Shown: piece by piece, positions 44,641 through 55,344 of the stretch | How the letters are laid out: each line of letters begins with the position of its first letter | How positions within the stretch are numbered: position 1 is the stretch's first letter | NCBI GenBank assembly: GCA_949987705.1 | Contig: OX465281.1 | Coordinates: forward strand, 177,272,516 to 177,336,515 | Direction of reading: 5' to 3' | Origin: Thereva unica | Taxonomy: Eukaryota; Arthropoda; Insecta; Diptera; Therevidae | DNA: 64,000 nucleotides | Position numbers and translations under genes: made by a program | The notes under the pieces: model-generated | What the model was told of the DNA's origin: nothing | The model's input: the letters and a program-made list of their open reading frames with translations, nothing else | Database searches by the model: none

Positions 44641-44892
44641 CTTGCATCGATGGCGGCTAAAAAGCTAAATTGAATTAAATTCACATTAAATTGAATATTT
44701 CTAAGTTTTTGGAGTCGCTGTTGACAATTTTCAGATCAAACATTTGGAAAAACAATACTGACGGATCTAATATGTTGGCTAAAAGTGGTGCGGAGGCACT
44801 CCAAATAGTATATGTACATAGGCAAAAAGAGATTTAATGAAAATATCGTTAAACTAAGAAAATTGATATTATTATTTATCAACAGACATATT

Positions 44893-45140
44893 TTAATGTC
44901 GATCAGTTTCCATTTCGTCACTTTCGTCTTTAATCAGCAGCGCTTTCACACGCTCGCGTAGTATCGATTTTCTTTTCGGTGACGATTTGCGTATTGATGA
45001 AATATATGGATCTGATGTTTCAAGAACTCGATGTATAACGTCCGTATTCGTATTTAATCGCGATGATTTTCTCGTTTGATGCTCCCTGTACCTTTTATAT
45101 TCTTTATTACGAGCTTCTTGTGCTTCTTCTGATAACAATC
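44893..45140 (-). pseudogene. Transib-like transposase, last exon
   Basis: The exon begins after a splice acceptor (AAATTAG, at 45141) and reads LSEEAQEARNKEYKRYREHQ, then TNTDVIHRVLETSDPYISS. I recognise this as the C-terminus of Transib transposases, relatives of the RAG1 recombinase core. The phase joins correctly to the donor at 59243. In between, the intron contains the 45164-59203 provirus. This exon itself has no break. Confidence 0.75.
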
Positions 45141-45163
45141 CTAATTTAACATGGAAAATATAT

Positions 45164-45522
45164 TGTCACGTAAGATTCTAAGTAACTATTATCATTTTGA
45201 ACATATCACGTAAGATTCCAAGTAACTATTATCATTTTGCACAATGCGCTTCCTATGCACATTATAATTCTAAGAAGAAAGATTATCATTTGTGTAATCC
45301 GCTTCCAATGCACTTAATGCAGACAAATTTGTAAGAAGTAAATCACACAGAGCGAATTACCCAAATGATAATCAGAAGTAACGACACAAATAAGAATATC
45401 AGGTTACAACTGATCTCTGTCTAATTGTAAGGCAAGGTCAGTTTGTATTTGTACTCGAAAAGAAACGGTTGATTTATTATTGATAAAGCTTTCATTTAAA
45501 TTGCATCTTTTATTTCGTAACT
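45164..45522 (+). repeat. 5' LTR
   Basis: 359 bp. Its first about 38 bp are duplicated in tandem (CACGTAAGATTC(T/C)AAGTAACT at 45167 and 45206), which the 3' LTR lacks. The 3' LTR has about 12 extra bp near 59103. Otherwise the two differ at only a few positions. Confidence 0.9.
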
Positions 45523-45533
45523 GGCGCAGTCGG
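45522..45533 (+). other. Primer-binding site (tRNA-Ser type)
   Basis: TGGCGCAGTCGG directly follows the 5' LTR, sharing its last T. Errantiviruses of the 17.6/297 group use the same primer site. Confidence 0.85.
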
Positions 45534-45565
45534 TAAAGTGCTCGAAAAAATTTGTTAAATTTAAA

Positions 45566-45719
45566 TTTCAACGTTAAAGGTTGAAAATAATTAATTAATT
45601 AATTTGAACGTTAAAGGTTCAAAGTGGAAAGTTTTAACGTTAAAGGTTAAACACAAAAAAAAAATTTTTTTGATTTGGACGTTAAAGGTACAAACAAAAT
45701 TCAACGTTAAAAGTTGAAA
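45566..45719 (+). promoter_or_regulatory. Five repeated stem-loops in the provirus leader
   Basis: Each has an AC-GTTAAAG-GT core: 45566-45586 (TTTCAAC/GTTGAAA), 45603-45623 (TTTGAAC/GTTCAAA), 45633-45651 (TTTAAC/GTTAAA), 45674-45694 (TTTGGAC/GTACAAA, one mismatch) and 45700-45718 (TTCAAC/GTTGAA). The variable stem position changes on both sides (C-G, G-C, T-A), so pairing is kept. It lies between the primer site and gag, where packaging signals or insulator repeats are found in related elements. Confidence 0.6.
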
Positions 45720-46210
45720 CATTTTTTTGCAATTTCAAGGTGGAAGTTTAAAGTGGAAATATTAGAATAAATAAGTGCAAACACAGAATTTAATAGTGCA
45801 CACAAATTTTTGAAATTTAACATCAACACATATTGGCATCTACAAGGAGGCACAAAAAAATTACTGAAAAAAAAACACATCAGGCTATTTATGGGAAGCA
45901 GCAGTACTGAAAAGACGTAACAACATTATCAACATTTTAAGGTTTAAGAAAAAAATTTTTTTATTAACAACATTGGTAAAAGTAAGTAGGAATATAAGAA
46001 GATTATACTTTATTAATTTTATTTCAATTAGTTATTTTTTTTTAAGTAAAACAAAAAAAATTTTTTACGCTAATAAATTTAATTTTGATAATAAAATCAG
46101 TGAATGAATAGAATGATAAATTATTAAAAAAGTGAAAAAAAGTGATAATAATTCGGTAAAAATATTTGATCTAAATAAACCAGAAAACAGAATAAAAATT
46201 TATTATAATA

Positions 46211-47209
46211 ATGGAGAACTTAGAGCTAGTAGAGAAATATAAAATAGTATTAGAGAGTGTTAGGTGTATCCAACAATTCGACGGCAATAGGAACTCGTTG
46301 TATGGTTTCATTAGTAGGATCGAAAGCTTAATTCCTATAATAGACACATTCGAAAACTCTTATAAAAGAATTATATTAGGCTTAATTAAAGATAAATTGA
46401 CAGGCCACGCACGGAATATGTTATTAACTAGCGGCAATGCTGACACATGGCTTGATTTAAAAACAATACTAATAAGGAACCACGGTGAAAATGCGTCAGT
46501 AGAAAGTATCGTAGATAAAATTAGAACATGTAGATGCGACTCCACAATAGGGAGCTTTTATCAAAAGTTGAACTCATTGTTATGTAGGTTAAACAATGCT
46601 TATTTTATTGTAGGCGGTGGTAACGACGAAGTTATTAGCAGTAATCAAAGAATTACCTTAGACGCATTTAAAGAGGGATTACCCGAACCCGTTAGGAGCA
46701 TTATAATTAGCAGGAATCCGTCTTCTTTAACTGAAGCATATCAAATTATGTTAAGAAATGGGTATTTAAATTTCTCCCCAAACAGTCAAAACAATTTTAA
46801 TAATCACGCCAACGTCAGTAACCGGCTATTAAATGATTTTAGGAATTATTCTCAGAATAGGCAACACGATTACTCTAATAATAATGGCCATACCAGATGG
46901 TCCAATAATTTTAAAAATAGGGGACAAGGATTTTTCAATAATAACAATCATATTAGGCAATTCAATAACCCTCAAAACAGGCAGCAGGATTATTACAATA
47001 ATAGTAGTCATACTGGAAACTCGAATAAATTTGGTAATTTTTCTCAAAATAGGCAACCAAATTTTTATAATAGTGGCCATAGCCGTCAGTTAAATTACCC
47101 TCAAAGGAGACCAAATGACACAATTGAACCAATGGACGTCTCGGTTAATGAAAACAGAGTCCCTCCACAAAGTTTTTACAATCGAGGCCAAAACGATTAC
47201 CCTATATAA
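46211..47209 (+). CDS. Errantivirus-like Gag
   Basis: A 332-codon intact frame. Residues 1-190 are a helical capsid-like region (CIQQFDGNRNSLYGFISRIE, then WLDLKTILIRNHGE). Residues about 195-310 are a low-complexity Asn/Gln/Arg-rich tail built of about five imperfect repeats of the type FxNxxQNRQxDYxNNxxH. No CCHC zinc knuckle is present, which is usual for errantivirus Gags, whose basic tail is thought to bind RNA. Gag forms the particle core. pol follows immediately downstream. Confidence 0.85.
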   Translation: MENLELVEKYKIVLESVRCIQQFDGNRNSLYGFISRIESLIPIIDTFENSYKRIILGLIKDKLTGHARNMLLTSGNADTWLDLKTILIRNHGENASVESIVDKIRTCRCDSTIGSFYQKLNSLLCRLNNAYFIVGGGNDEVISSNQRITLDAFKEGLPEPVRSIIISRNPSSLTEAYQIMLRNGYLNFSPNSQNNFNNHANVSNRLLNDFRNYSQNRQHDYSNNNGHTRWSNNFKNRGQGFFNNNNHIRQFNNPQNRQQDYYNNSSHTGNSNKFGNFSQNRQPNFYNSGHSRQLNYPQRRPNDTIEPMDVSVNENRVPPQSFYNRGQNDYPI

Positions 47210-47880
47210 TAGTCAAAACAAATGTTAAAAATTTAAAATTTATTATAGATAGCGGCGCTGAATACAGCATCATTAATCCGTTTCTATGTAATCCAAAATG
47301 GCAGGTCCCATCTACCATACGCACGTTAAAGGTGCTAGATCGCTACGTTTAAAACTAATGTCAAATATAAAATTCCGTTATTTAAAGAATTTAATGAATC
47401 TAACAATTACACAAATAATACAAGTTTCATACCAAATTCGATGGTATCATAGGAAACAACATACTAGACCCCCTAAAGGCAAAAATTGACTATAAAAGTA
47501 GATCTTTAATCACCGACAATGCAAATATTCCAATGTTTTTAAATGAATACGAAGAAATTTATGCAAAAAACTGCTATAGCGATGGATTTCCTTTAAACGT
47601 ATTCTGTAATGAAGACCAAGGAAACATTCATGACAAAATATTTCCGAGACATTTAAATGACCATGATGTTCGCAAACTTAAATCTCTTTTATATTCGCAT
47701 AAAGACTTATTTTATAGAGAGGGTGACAACCTTTCTTTTACAAACGAAATTAAACATAAAATTAATACAAAAAGCGATACTCCAATTTATAGCAAGCTAT
47801 ACAAATATCCCGAAATACACCGGAAAGAAGTATTAAAGAAATGTGAAATGTGTACGGGAGGGAGGGAGGGGGAATAGGGT
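47210..47880 (+). pseudogene. Errantivirus-like Pol start: protease and beginning of RT
   Basis: Just after the gag stop the frame reads IVKTNVKNLKFIIDSGAEYS. DSGA (47248-47259) is the aspartic protease active site. After frame changes, 47533-47877 carries the linker and the start of RT (LNDHDVRKLKSLLYSHKDLF and TPIYSKLYKYPEIHRKEV). It then stops at the inserted LINE. The remainder of RT begins at about 51035. Confidence 0.75.
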
Positions 47881-50800
47881 AAGGATTATAAAGGTACGGG
47901 GGGGTGTTGAAGAAGGTGGTGATGAACCCTGCGTTTGAACTCTTGGATGTTGTAGGAGCTCGGAAAAACTGACTGCGAGAGATTATTCCACAGTCGAGTT
48001 GTTCTATTTACAAACGAATTCATATCTTGTTGAGTGCGTGAAAGGGGGAGTTGCAGGTGGGGGGAGTGAGACGAGTGGGCTAATCTGGTGTTGCGGGTAT
48101 AGGATTGCCGTGGAGGCAGGAGAGCGTTTAGCTCGGAGGAACAGTCACTATGATAGTAGCGATAAAATTTGGTCAGTGCTGCTACATTCCTACGGTGGCT
48201 CAAGGGGTCGATGGTGGAGCAAGCGGTATCGTCATTAATTAACTTGAGCGCCCTTTTTTGAACCTTATCTAACCATGCTAAGGTGGTTATTGGAGCGCCG
48301 CCCCAAACGAGGGAGTTGTATTCGAGAAGAGGCCGAATGTAGGATTTATAAATAACAGCACGGGCCGATGGCTGGAGGAGGAACTTGCACCTCTTAAGAA
48401 ATCCCAAGCACTGGGATCCTTGTTTTGCGATTTGGAATATGTGGTCATTCCATCGCAAGTCTTTGGCTAATGTCACACCTAGGATGTGTAGGGATGGGTC
48501 GGCCTTTAGTACCACGTCATCCACTTTCAAGGATGGTGAGGTGTTGATCTTTTTCTTTGAAATAAGACAGTACTTGGTTTTGTCGGGGTTGAAATCAACA
48601 CGATTGTTCTTTCCCCACTCTAGAATGAGTTCAATGTCGTTATTAACAGAGATGGACATAATTTCCCGATCATCAAGACAGGATCTGGCATGAGTCTGTC
48701 TTGTATCGTAGCTGTACGAGTAACGTAAAGTACCGTCGTCAGCGAAGCTGAGAAGTGGGTTGGAGGGAATTGAAAGTAGGTCATTTATAAAGATGAGAAA
48801 TAGGGCCGGTGATAAAATTGAACCCTGGGGAACCCCCGCAGAAATGGGGTGAGATTCAGATTTGACGCCATCCAATACTACCTTAATTGAACGGCCGGAA
48901 AGGAAACTTTCAACCCACTTATACAGAAGCGAGTCAATTCCAATAGCTTTGAGTTTAGCTAACAAGGCTGAGTGCCATACTCTATCAAAAGCCTTGGAGA
49001 TATCTAAAGCAACCAAACTAGATTCACCAGATCCATGCAAACTTCGGTTGAAGTGTTCTGTAAGGCAAACTAAAAGATCACCAGTGGATCTTTTTTGTCG
49101 AAAGCCGTATTGTTTGTCGTTGATAAGTTGGTTGGATTCTAGGTATCCCATTAGCTTTTTGTTAATTATCGTCTCCATGGTTTTGGAGAGAATAGAAGTA
49201 ATTGCTATTGGACGGTAGTTGGAGGGAAGGCTGGAGTTACCTTTTTTCGGTATTGGCTGGACATGGAAAAGTTTCCAAGAGTCTGGGTAAACTCCGGAGG
49301 AGTATGATAGAGCAAAAAGTTTGCGCAGAGGTTTAGCCAAAGGTGATGCGCATTGTTTTAAGACGACAGGGGGTATATTATCGGGTCCAGTGCATTTATT
49401 GACATCGAGCTCCTTGAGGCACCTGTACACCTCGCGAGTCCTGAAGAAGACCCTGGGCATTAAATGAGCGCTGTGCTCGAGAACCGGGGGTAGCATATCA
49501 GTTTGGGGTAAAGAAGAATTGGAAGCAAACAGAGATGCTAATAAATCGGCCTTGGATTTGCTGTCTGTTATCACCTTCTCATCGTGGATGAATGAAGGAG
49601 TTGTGGATGAAGTGAAATTCTTCTTAATGGAGCTTACCAAGGACCAGAAGTTCTTGCTACCAGAGGTGGCATTAAGGAGTTTACTTCTCAATTTGTTGTC
49701 AAATAAATTTTTGACATTCCTGATGGTGACTTTGCAGGAATTTCTCAGTTTTATATACTCTAAACGGAGCGATTCACTCGGGGAGCTCTTGTAAGCTCGA
49801 AAGGCGGCTTCTTTATTTCTGATTGCATTCATACATTCCTGATTAAACCATCTGTTGGGCCTAGCCTTCACAGATTTAGTTGTATGAGGAATGAACAAAT
49901 GCATTCCTGCCTGTATGATCCTAGAGATACGGATAGCGGCAGCGTTGACGTTTTTGTTTCGGAAACACAGGTTCCAGTCAGTAGATTGGAAAAAATTAAT
50001 AAGCCCCAGCCAATTGGCCTTCCCATAATGCCATACAGTTCTTTTAACTGGTTTGGGAGGGGTGGGAAATTTGAATGGGAAGCTAGCGCTAACTAAGCAG
50101 TGGTCCGAATTGCCGAGAGGTGAATCAACTGTGACGGTATATCGTGCTGGATGGGAAGTAAGGAAAAGATCAAGGAGATATCTTCCTTGACCAGCAGCAT
50201 CAGGGACTCTTGTGGGATGATCCACAATTTGATGCAAGTTATTGATGTCTGCAAAGAGCTCGACGTCCTTGCCAGAAGCACTGGTGCCATTTGAGTAAGT
50301 CAGCCAGTTTACATTGTGAACATTGAAATCACCCGCAACGATGATTTCACACTCTGGATTGGACGATAAAAATCCCGAGATTTGTTCGGAAATAGTATCA
50401 AAAGATAAGGTGGAGGCTTCGTTACTTATGTTAGGGCTTCTGTATAGGAAGCAGAAGAATATGACGTGGCTTTGGAAAATGATTTTAATCCAAAAATAAT
50501 TAAAATCTGAAGTCGTGCTTGAATTTATTTTATAAAAAGCCACGTCATCCCTAACATAGATGGCGATACCCCTATGGGGGGAGAGATTGTGCACTAAAGT
50601 GAACCCCGATACCTGGTAATGACCTAAGTCATTATCGGGTGATATTTGGGTTTCACTAAGTGCGAAGATTGGGGGTTTATATGTCAACAAGTGGCACTCA
50701 ACAAAAGAAAAGTTCGCTTGAAGTCCACGGATGTTACAGAGGTCAAAAACAAAGCTTGACTTGTAACGGGACTTCGGTTGCGCGGGTTCAATCGCCACAT

Positions 50801-51032
50801 TCTTATTGATATTTCCCGGAATTACAACCGTCGCAACCATCAGAGTCAATGAAATCTGCCTGCGTTAAAGTGTTATGCCTTTTGAAACGGGGCAAATTTC
50901 ATCGACCGACAGATTTTGGGCGCGACACTTGCAGGTCCGTGAAACGAGTGAGGGTAGGGAGCAAAGGGAACTTACTTTGTGCTGTTCGTCGGTCGCTTGT
51001 CTTTGGAAGGGTGATGAGGCCTTCGCTTTAAA
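47855..51032 (-). mobile_element. LINE insertion in pol
   Basis: The Gypsy-type RT is interrupted here and resumes at about 51035. The insert lies in reverse orientation, with its 3' end at the left, a C-rich (CCTCCCTCCC, minus strand) tail rather than poly(A), and about 180 bp of 5' sequence at the right. The boundaries are accurate to about 20 bp, and I could not fix the target duplication. Confidence 0.75.
47886..50849 (-). CDS. LINE endonuclease-reverse transcriptase, intact
   Basis: A 987-codon frame without breaks. The N-terminal endonuclease shows NIRGLQANFSF, ALSETQ, IIVAGDFNVHNVNW and LGNSDHCLV, all the catalytic motifs of the exonuclease-endonuclease-phosphatase fold. The reverse transcriptase follows with CTGPDNIPPVVLKQ, NYRPIAITSILSKTMETII, KQYGFRQKRST, LDISKAFDRVWH, GVPQGSILSPALF and LSFADDGTLRYS. 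The C-terminal domain starts at about RAVIYKSYIRPLLEYNSLVW. It nicks target DNA and copies its RNA onto the break. There is no ORF1 upstream, so this copy is 5'-truncated or the family needs only this protein. Clade: Jockey/CR1-like, not resolved further. Confidence 0.9.
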   Translation of the reverse strand: MTLMVATVVIPGNINKNVAIEPAQPKSRYKSSFVFDLCNIRGLQANFSFVECHLLTYKPPIFALSETQISPDNDLGHYQVSGFTLVHNLSPHRGIAIYVRDDVAFYKINSSTTSDFNYFWIKIIFQSHVIFFCFLYRSPNISNEASTLSFDTISEQISGFLSSNPECEIIVAGDFNVHNVNWLTYSNGTSASGKDVELFADINNLHQIVDHPTRVPDAAGQGRYLLDLFLTSHPARYTVTVDSPLGNSDHCLVSASFPFKFPTPPKPVKRTVWHYGKANWLGLINFFQSTDWNLCFRNKNVNAAAIRISRIIQAGMHLFIPHTTKSVKARPNRWFNQECMNAIRNKEAAFRAYKSSPSESLRLEYIKLRNSCKVTIRNVKNLFDNKLRSKLLNATSGSKNFWSLVSSIKKNFTSSTTPSFIHDEKVITDSKSKADLLASLFASNSSLPQTDMLPPVLEHSAHLMPRVFFRTREVYRCLKELDVNKCTGPDNIPPVVLKQCASPLAKPLRKLFALSYSSGVYPDSWKLFHVQPIPKKGNSSLPSNYRPIAITSILSKTMETIINKKLMGYLESNQLINDKQYGFRQKRSTGDLLVCLTEHFNRSLHGSGESSLVALDISKAFDRVWHSALLAKLKAIGIDSLLYKWVESFLSGRSIKVVLDGVKSESHPISAGVPQGSILSPALFLIFINDLLSIPSNPLLSFADDGTLRYSYSYDTRQTHARSCLDDREIMSISVNNDIELILEWGKNNRVDFNPDKTKYCLISKKKINTSPSLKVDDVVLKADPSLHILGVTLAKDLRWNDHIFQIAKQGSQCLGFLKRCKFLLQPSARAVIYKSYIRPLLEYNSLVWGGAPITTLAWLDKVQKRALKLINDDTACSTIDPLSHRRNVAALTKFYRYYHSDCSSELNALLPPRQSYTRNTRLAHSSHSPHLQLPLSRTQQDMNSFVNRTTRLWNNLSQSVFPSSYNIQEFKRRVHHHLLQHPPVPL

Positions 51033-51034
51033 AG

Positions 51035-51705
51035 ATAATTATTCCTAGCAATAGTCCATACAATTCTCCAATTTGGGTCGTTCCCAAGAAACTTGACAAA
51101 AGCGGCGTACCAAAATGGCGAATTGTTGTGGATTACAGGAAATTAAATGAACAAACAGTTGACGACGAATTCCCGTTGCCAAACATGGATGATCTGTTTG
51201 ATAAGCTAGGGAAATGTAACTATTTTACTACCTTAGATCTTGCAAAAGGCTTTCATCAGATCGAAGTTGATCCTCGCGATAGGGCAAAAACAGCCTTTTC
51301 AACTTCAAATGGTCACTATGAATTTACAAGGATGCCGTTTGGTTTGAAAAATGCCCCGGCAACATTCCAAAGGTTAATAAATAATGTTTTAAAAGACCTT
51401 ATAAATAAAATATGCATCGTTTATCTTGACGATATTTTAATATTTTCCACAAGTTTCGAGGAACATCTTGATTCCATCAAAAAAGTTTTTCAAAAATTAG
51501 GAGGAAGTAATTTAAAAGTCCAAATAGACAAATGTCACTTCGCGGAAGAATCTACAAATTATTTAGGTCACATTGTTACAAACAATGGAATAAAACCCGA
51601 CGAACAAAAAGTAAAAGCTATTAAATCAATGAAATTACCAACAACCACTAAAGAAATAAAACAATTTTTAGGCAAACCAGGGTATTATAGGAAATTTATA
51701 AGGGA
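51035..51705 (+). pseudogene. Errantivirus-like RT, main part
   Basis: It starts with [20 protein letters not shown] and contains [30 protein letters not shown] and the catalytic [11 protein letters not shown], followed by the connection [17 protein letters not shown]. The frame is open from 51128 up to 51705, where the inverted Helitron pair begins. The same frame resumes at 54370. The RT is therefore split by the insertion and not by mutation. Confidence 0.85.
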
Positions 51706-53267
51706 CTAGCTGGAACCCGGTGCGCCTCGCTGCACAAATAAGCCAATAGTATGGCGTGCGCCAAAACAATTGGGAATCTCAAAATCGATGGGCACTGAGA
51801 GTCTCAAATCACGGGATGCAAGTACATTCGTAAAGAAAAGTGTAACTCCGTTCGTTTAAAAACCCAAATCACTTGCTCATTTATATCCCTAATCACAGTT
51901 CAGCGGTCTCACTGCCACTCTTGTCGTGGTCAGATGCTATGAGGGAGTGTTTTTGCCCGTAAATGAATTTCGAAGAAGAAATTACAATGCACGTCCGCTT
52001 GAACTTTATCCATACACGAAATTTTAATGGGTGTGAAATTGTCAGTTCGCCGCCTGTGTTTATATTTCCAATTCTTTTGGTACGCGCTATAGCTTCCGTT
52101 TATTTTGCAGTTGAGGTAATAAGAATTTTAATATACAGTAGGAGCCATTTTCGTATTTTTGATTCCGAATAATATCGATGCTATCGATTGAAATTTCGCT
52201 ATTTGAAACAACCAAAAGTTGGTTTTTTCAATACTGTTCCATAGATGTGATGCTTTCAAGCATGCATCCGTTCAGCTCATTTGCAGGCTTTGATCGAAGT
52301 ATACCAGGCAAAGTTGAGCAAGTAGTGTCAGAGCGCCTACTATGGATTAGGTTTTCCTCGGAAATCTTGAAAAGCCCTGTCATGCGCTTCGACCTATTTT
52401 TTATAGGCCATGGTGCATTCGCTTAAAAATAATAATTTTGCACGGATGTGGCAATACGGGAGTTTTTACTGATGTTACATGTAGGTGTTTCTCTCTGGTT
52501 CAAATTCAATAGGAACTTGGGTGCTCAATACACTAAACATCCACCATCAAGTAGCGTTGATGCAATTCCCGATGATGTCACACTTCACACTATGAATGGA
52601 GACAGTTAATACGTTCAATAAGCAACGTTTGGCAACATTGGGCGAACTTTTCAAACATTTAACGGCATGATAAAGAGTAATTTTTCCGTAAGAAATATGA
52701 AAAAAAATATGTCCCATGCAAAATTATTGTATGTTGAAAAATCAAGCACCTTGAAATCTATGCAAATTTCCAGGTACCATAGCTCAAAAAGAAAAAGCGA
52801 CGAACATCTGATTATTGAATTTGTCGTCTTTTTGGTTTTGAGACCTTTCAGTTAAGCCATACATTGCTAAAATCAGGCACATGCAGCCGAAGTTACATCA
52901 ATCCAAGTTCAGAGAACCGCGTCCTTCGCGATAAATCTGATTTTTTCAACAAAATTGTACGGCAACTATCCGTAAATAAACTCCGATCGATCTGAAACTT
53001 TGGAAATCGTATTTTTTTCGGAAAAAAACCAAAACAAAATGGATCTGACTTCTTTAGCAGAAATTTGAAGAGTACCTCCCATACAAAAGTTTCGGATTTT
53101 TCTATATCAGTACACTACAGCTACCCGAAGGTTTCGAGATAGCCTATATGTTATTCTGAAGTATGAGCTATATTATTGTAAAGTTTCATTAAAATCTATT
53201 CAGTAGTTTTTGCTTGAAAGAGTAACAAACATCCATACAAACATTCGCGTTTATAATATTAGTAAGA
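51706..53267 (-). mobile_element. Helitron, first of a head-to-tail pair
   Basis: Read on the minus strand it starts TCTTACTAATATTATAAACG at 53267 and ends CCGGGTTCCAGCTAG at 51706, after a short hairpin (GTGC...GCAC). No replicase is encoded and the sequence is non-autonomous. It abuts the second copy at 53268-54369 in the same orientation. Confidence 0.75.
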
Positions 53268-54369
53268 TAGCCTATAGCAAAAAACCTGTGTGCGTTGCAA
53301 GGCTTTTAAATAAAAAAAAATTATGTGTGCGTTGTACGCGGTAGGAAAAAAAACAATAGATCTGGAAAAAAATTCCCTCTTCCCAATCTTATCGGTGATT
53401 CAATTAGAACAGCGTTATGTATTCAAGTAGATGCATCTAAACATGTAACTTCTCGGTGAATTGGAATTTTAACTTTCTCTTTTCGGTTAGCCGTTACACT
53501 GCTCCGTTCTTACTCAGTATTCGTTCCGAACACAGCTTTCTCCAGGTCCCGTTTTTTCCGATCGAACTTTTTGGAAGCGATAGATGACATCGTTTAACCT
53601 CGTGATGACAATGTAGGGGCGCACAAATTTGCAAACTTCGACTCTTTCTACCGTTTTTACTGTTTCTATACTGGTTAGAGGGAATTTTAGAAATTTACTA
53701 CATTTCAGAATGTGGCTTGGAAAAATTCGTGCGTCATATTGGACCCGCAATTTTGAATTTATAAGTTTTGATCATAAATTCGTTGTTTGCCCTAAAAGCC
53801 CCCAGATACCGATTTTCATTGCAATCGGAATACAATTGGAAAAATTCGTCGGCCATATTGGCGCGGCCATTTTGAATTTATAAGCTTTGATCATAAATTC
53901 GTTATTTGCAACCTTAGAAACCCCTAGATATTCACTTTCATTGGAATCGGAATACAATTGGAAAAATTCGTCCGCCATTTTGAATTTATAAGTTTTGATC
54001 ATAAATTCGTTATTTGCAACCATAAAATCCGCCAGATTTCGATTTTCATTGGAATCGGAACACAATTGACAAATTCGTCGGCCATATTGGCACGGCCATT
54101 TTGAATTTATAAGTTTTGACCACAAATTCGTTATTAGCGAAATTAAAAACCTCTATATACCAACTTTCATTGAAATCGGAACACAATTTGCGTGGCCATT
54201 TTGAGTTTTCGGCGGCCATGTTGAATTTTTTTTATAAATTATAGCCTATATGTTATTCTGATATATGAGCTATATTATTGTAAAGTTTCATTAAAATCCA
54301 TTCAGTAGTTTTTGCGTGAAAGAGTAACAAACATACATACAAACATTCACGTTTATAATATTAGTAAGA
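53268..54369 (-). mobile_element. Helitron, second of a head-to-tail pair
   Basis: On the minus strand the 5' end is TCTTACTAATATTATAAACG at 54369. The 3' end is CCTTGCAACGCACACAGG, then TTTTTTGCTATAGG near 53270-53305, of the same type as the 14640-17214 element. The interior has four imperfect copies of an about 119-bp repeat at 53750-54230. No coding capacity. Confidence 0.75.
53750..54235. repeat. About 119-bp imperfect tandem repeat, four copies
   Basis: GATCATAAATTCG or a close variant recurs at 53770, 53889, 53997 and 54118 (spacing 119, 108 and 121). Each unit contains GGCCATTTTGAATTTATAAG. Confidence 0.8.
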
Positions 54370-55340
54370 CTATGCCAGAGTAGCTTACCCAATGATTAAA
54401 TACCTGAAAAAAAATTCTAAAGTTAACATTAGAGACGAAGAATACATTGAGTCTTTTAATAAATTGAAAAAACTCCTGATAAACGACCCAATCCTAAAAT
54501 CTCCAGATTTCAATCAACACTTTACTTTAACAACTGACGCATCGAACTATGCTATTGGCGCGGTATTAAGTCAAAATAACCATCCGATATGTTACGCGTC
54601 GCGAACCCTTAACGACCACGAAATGAGATATGCGACAATAGAAAAAGAGCTACTCGCGATTATTTGGTCTGTCAAGTATTTTAGAAATTACCTGTATAGT
54701 AGAAAATTTAGCATCTATACTGATCACAAACCACTTGTTTGGTTAAACAGTATTAAGGAGCCTAACATGAAACTCCAAAGGTGGAAGATAATGTTAAATG
54801 AATACGATTTTGAAATAAATTATTTGAAAGGAAAAGAAAAACAAGTAGCCGACGGTCTAAGCAGATACATACATAAAGATGTCCAGAGTAATAACGATGA
54901 AGTTACCTCTATGACCATTTGTGATGAAATAAACGGTATATTTAATAATGAGTCAAATAATGAAAATAACGAAAACTGTAGCATGGATGTCGAAGCCATG
55001 TCTTCAGTGGACACTATTCATAGTGGAGACAGTGATAGTTTAAATCACATAAGAATTACTGAAAAATGTATAAACATTTACAAAAACCAAGTCTATCTTA
55101 ACTATGGCGACAAAGAAAAATTTGTCACTAAAATTCTTCACAAAATATGTCAAAACTACATAACCGTAGATAAGGATTCAAATTTACTAGAAATCATGAG
55201 AAAAGTCATGATAGAAAAGGTTTAGTTTGCGTATATTGCGAAAATAATGATCTCTTTATAAAATTCCAAGAAATTTACGTCAATCACTTCTCAAAAAATA
55301 AGAACTTAACGCTATACAAATCTAATATAAAATTAATCGA
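54370..55340 (+). pseudogene. Errantivirus-like RNase H and start of integrase
   Basis: Directly after the Helitron pair the frame continues with the end of RT and RNase H: LTTDASNYAIGAVLSQ (first catalytic Asp), YATIEKELLAIIWSVKYFRN, IYTDHKPLVWLN and LKGKEKQVADGLSR. The frame then runs through an acidic linker to a stop at 55225. The integrase N-terminal part continues in another frame to about 55340, where the 146-bp-repeat element lies. Confidence 0.85.
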
Positions 55341-55344
55341 AACT

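Noticed and set aside
46829..47093. Overlapping ORFs on both strands (83 and 86 codons) inside gag
   Set aside because: They are shadows of the Asn-rich repeats of Gag and have no independent homology.
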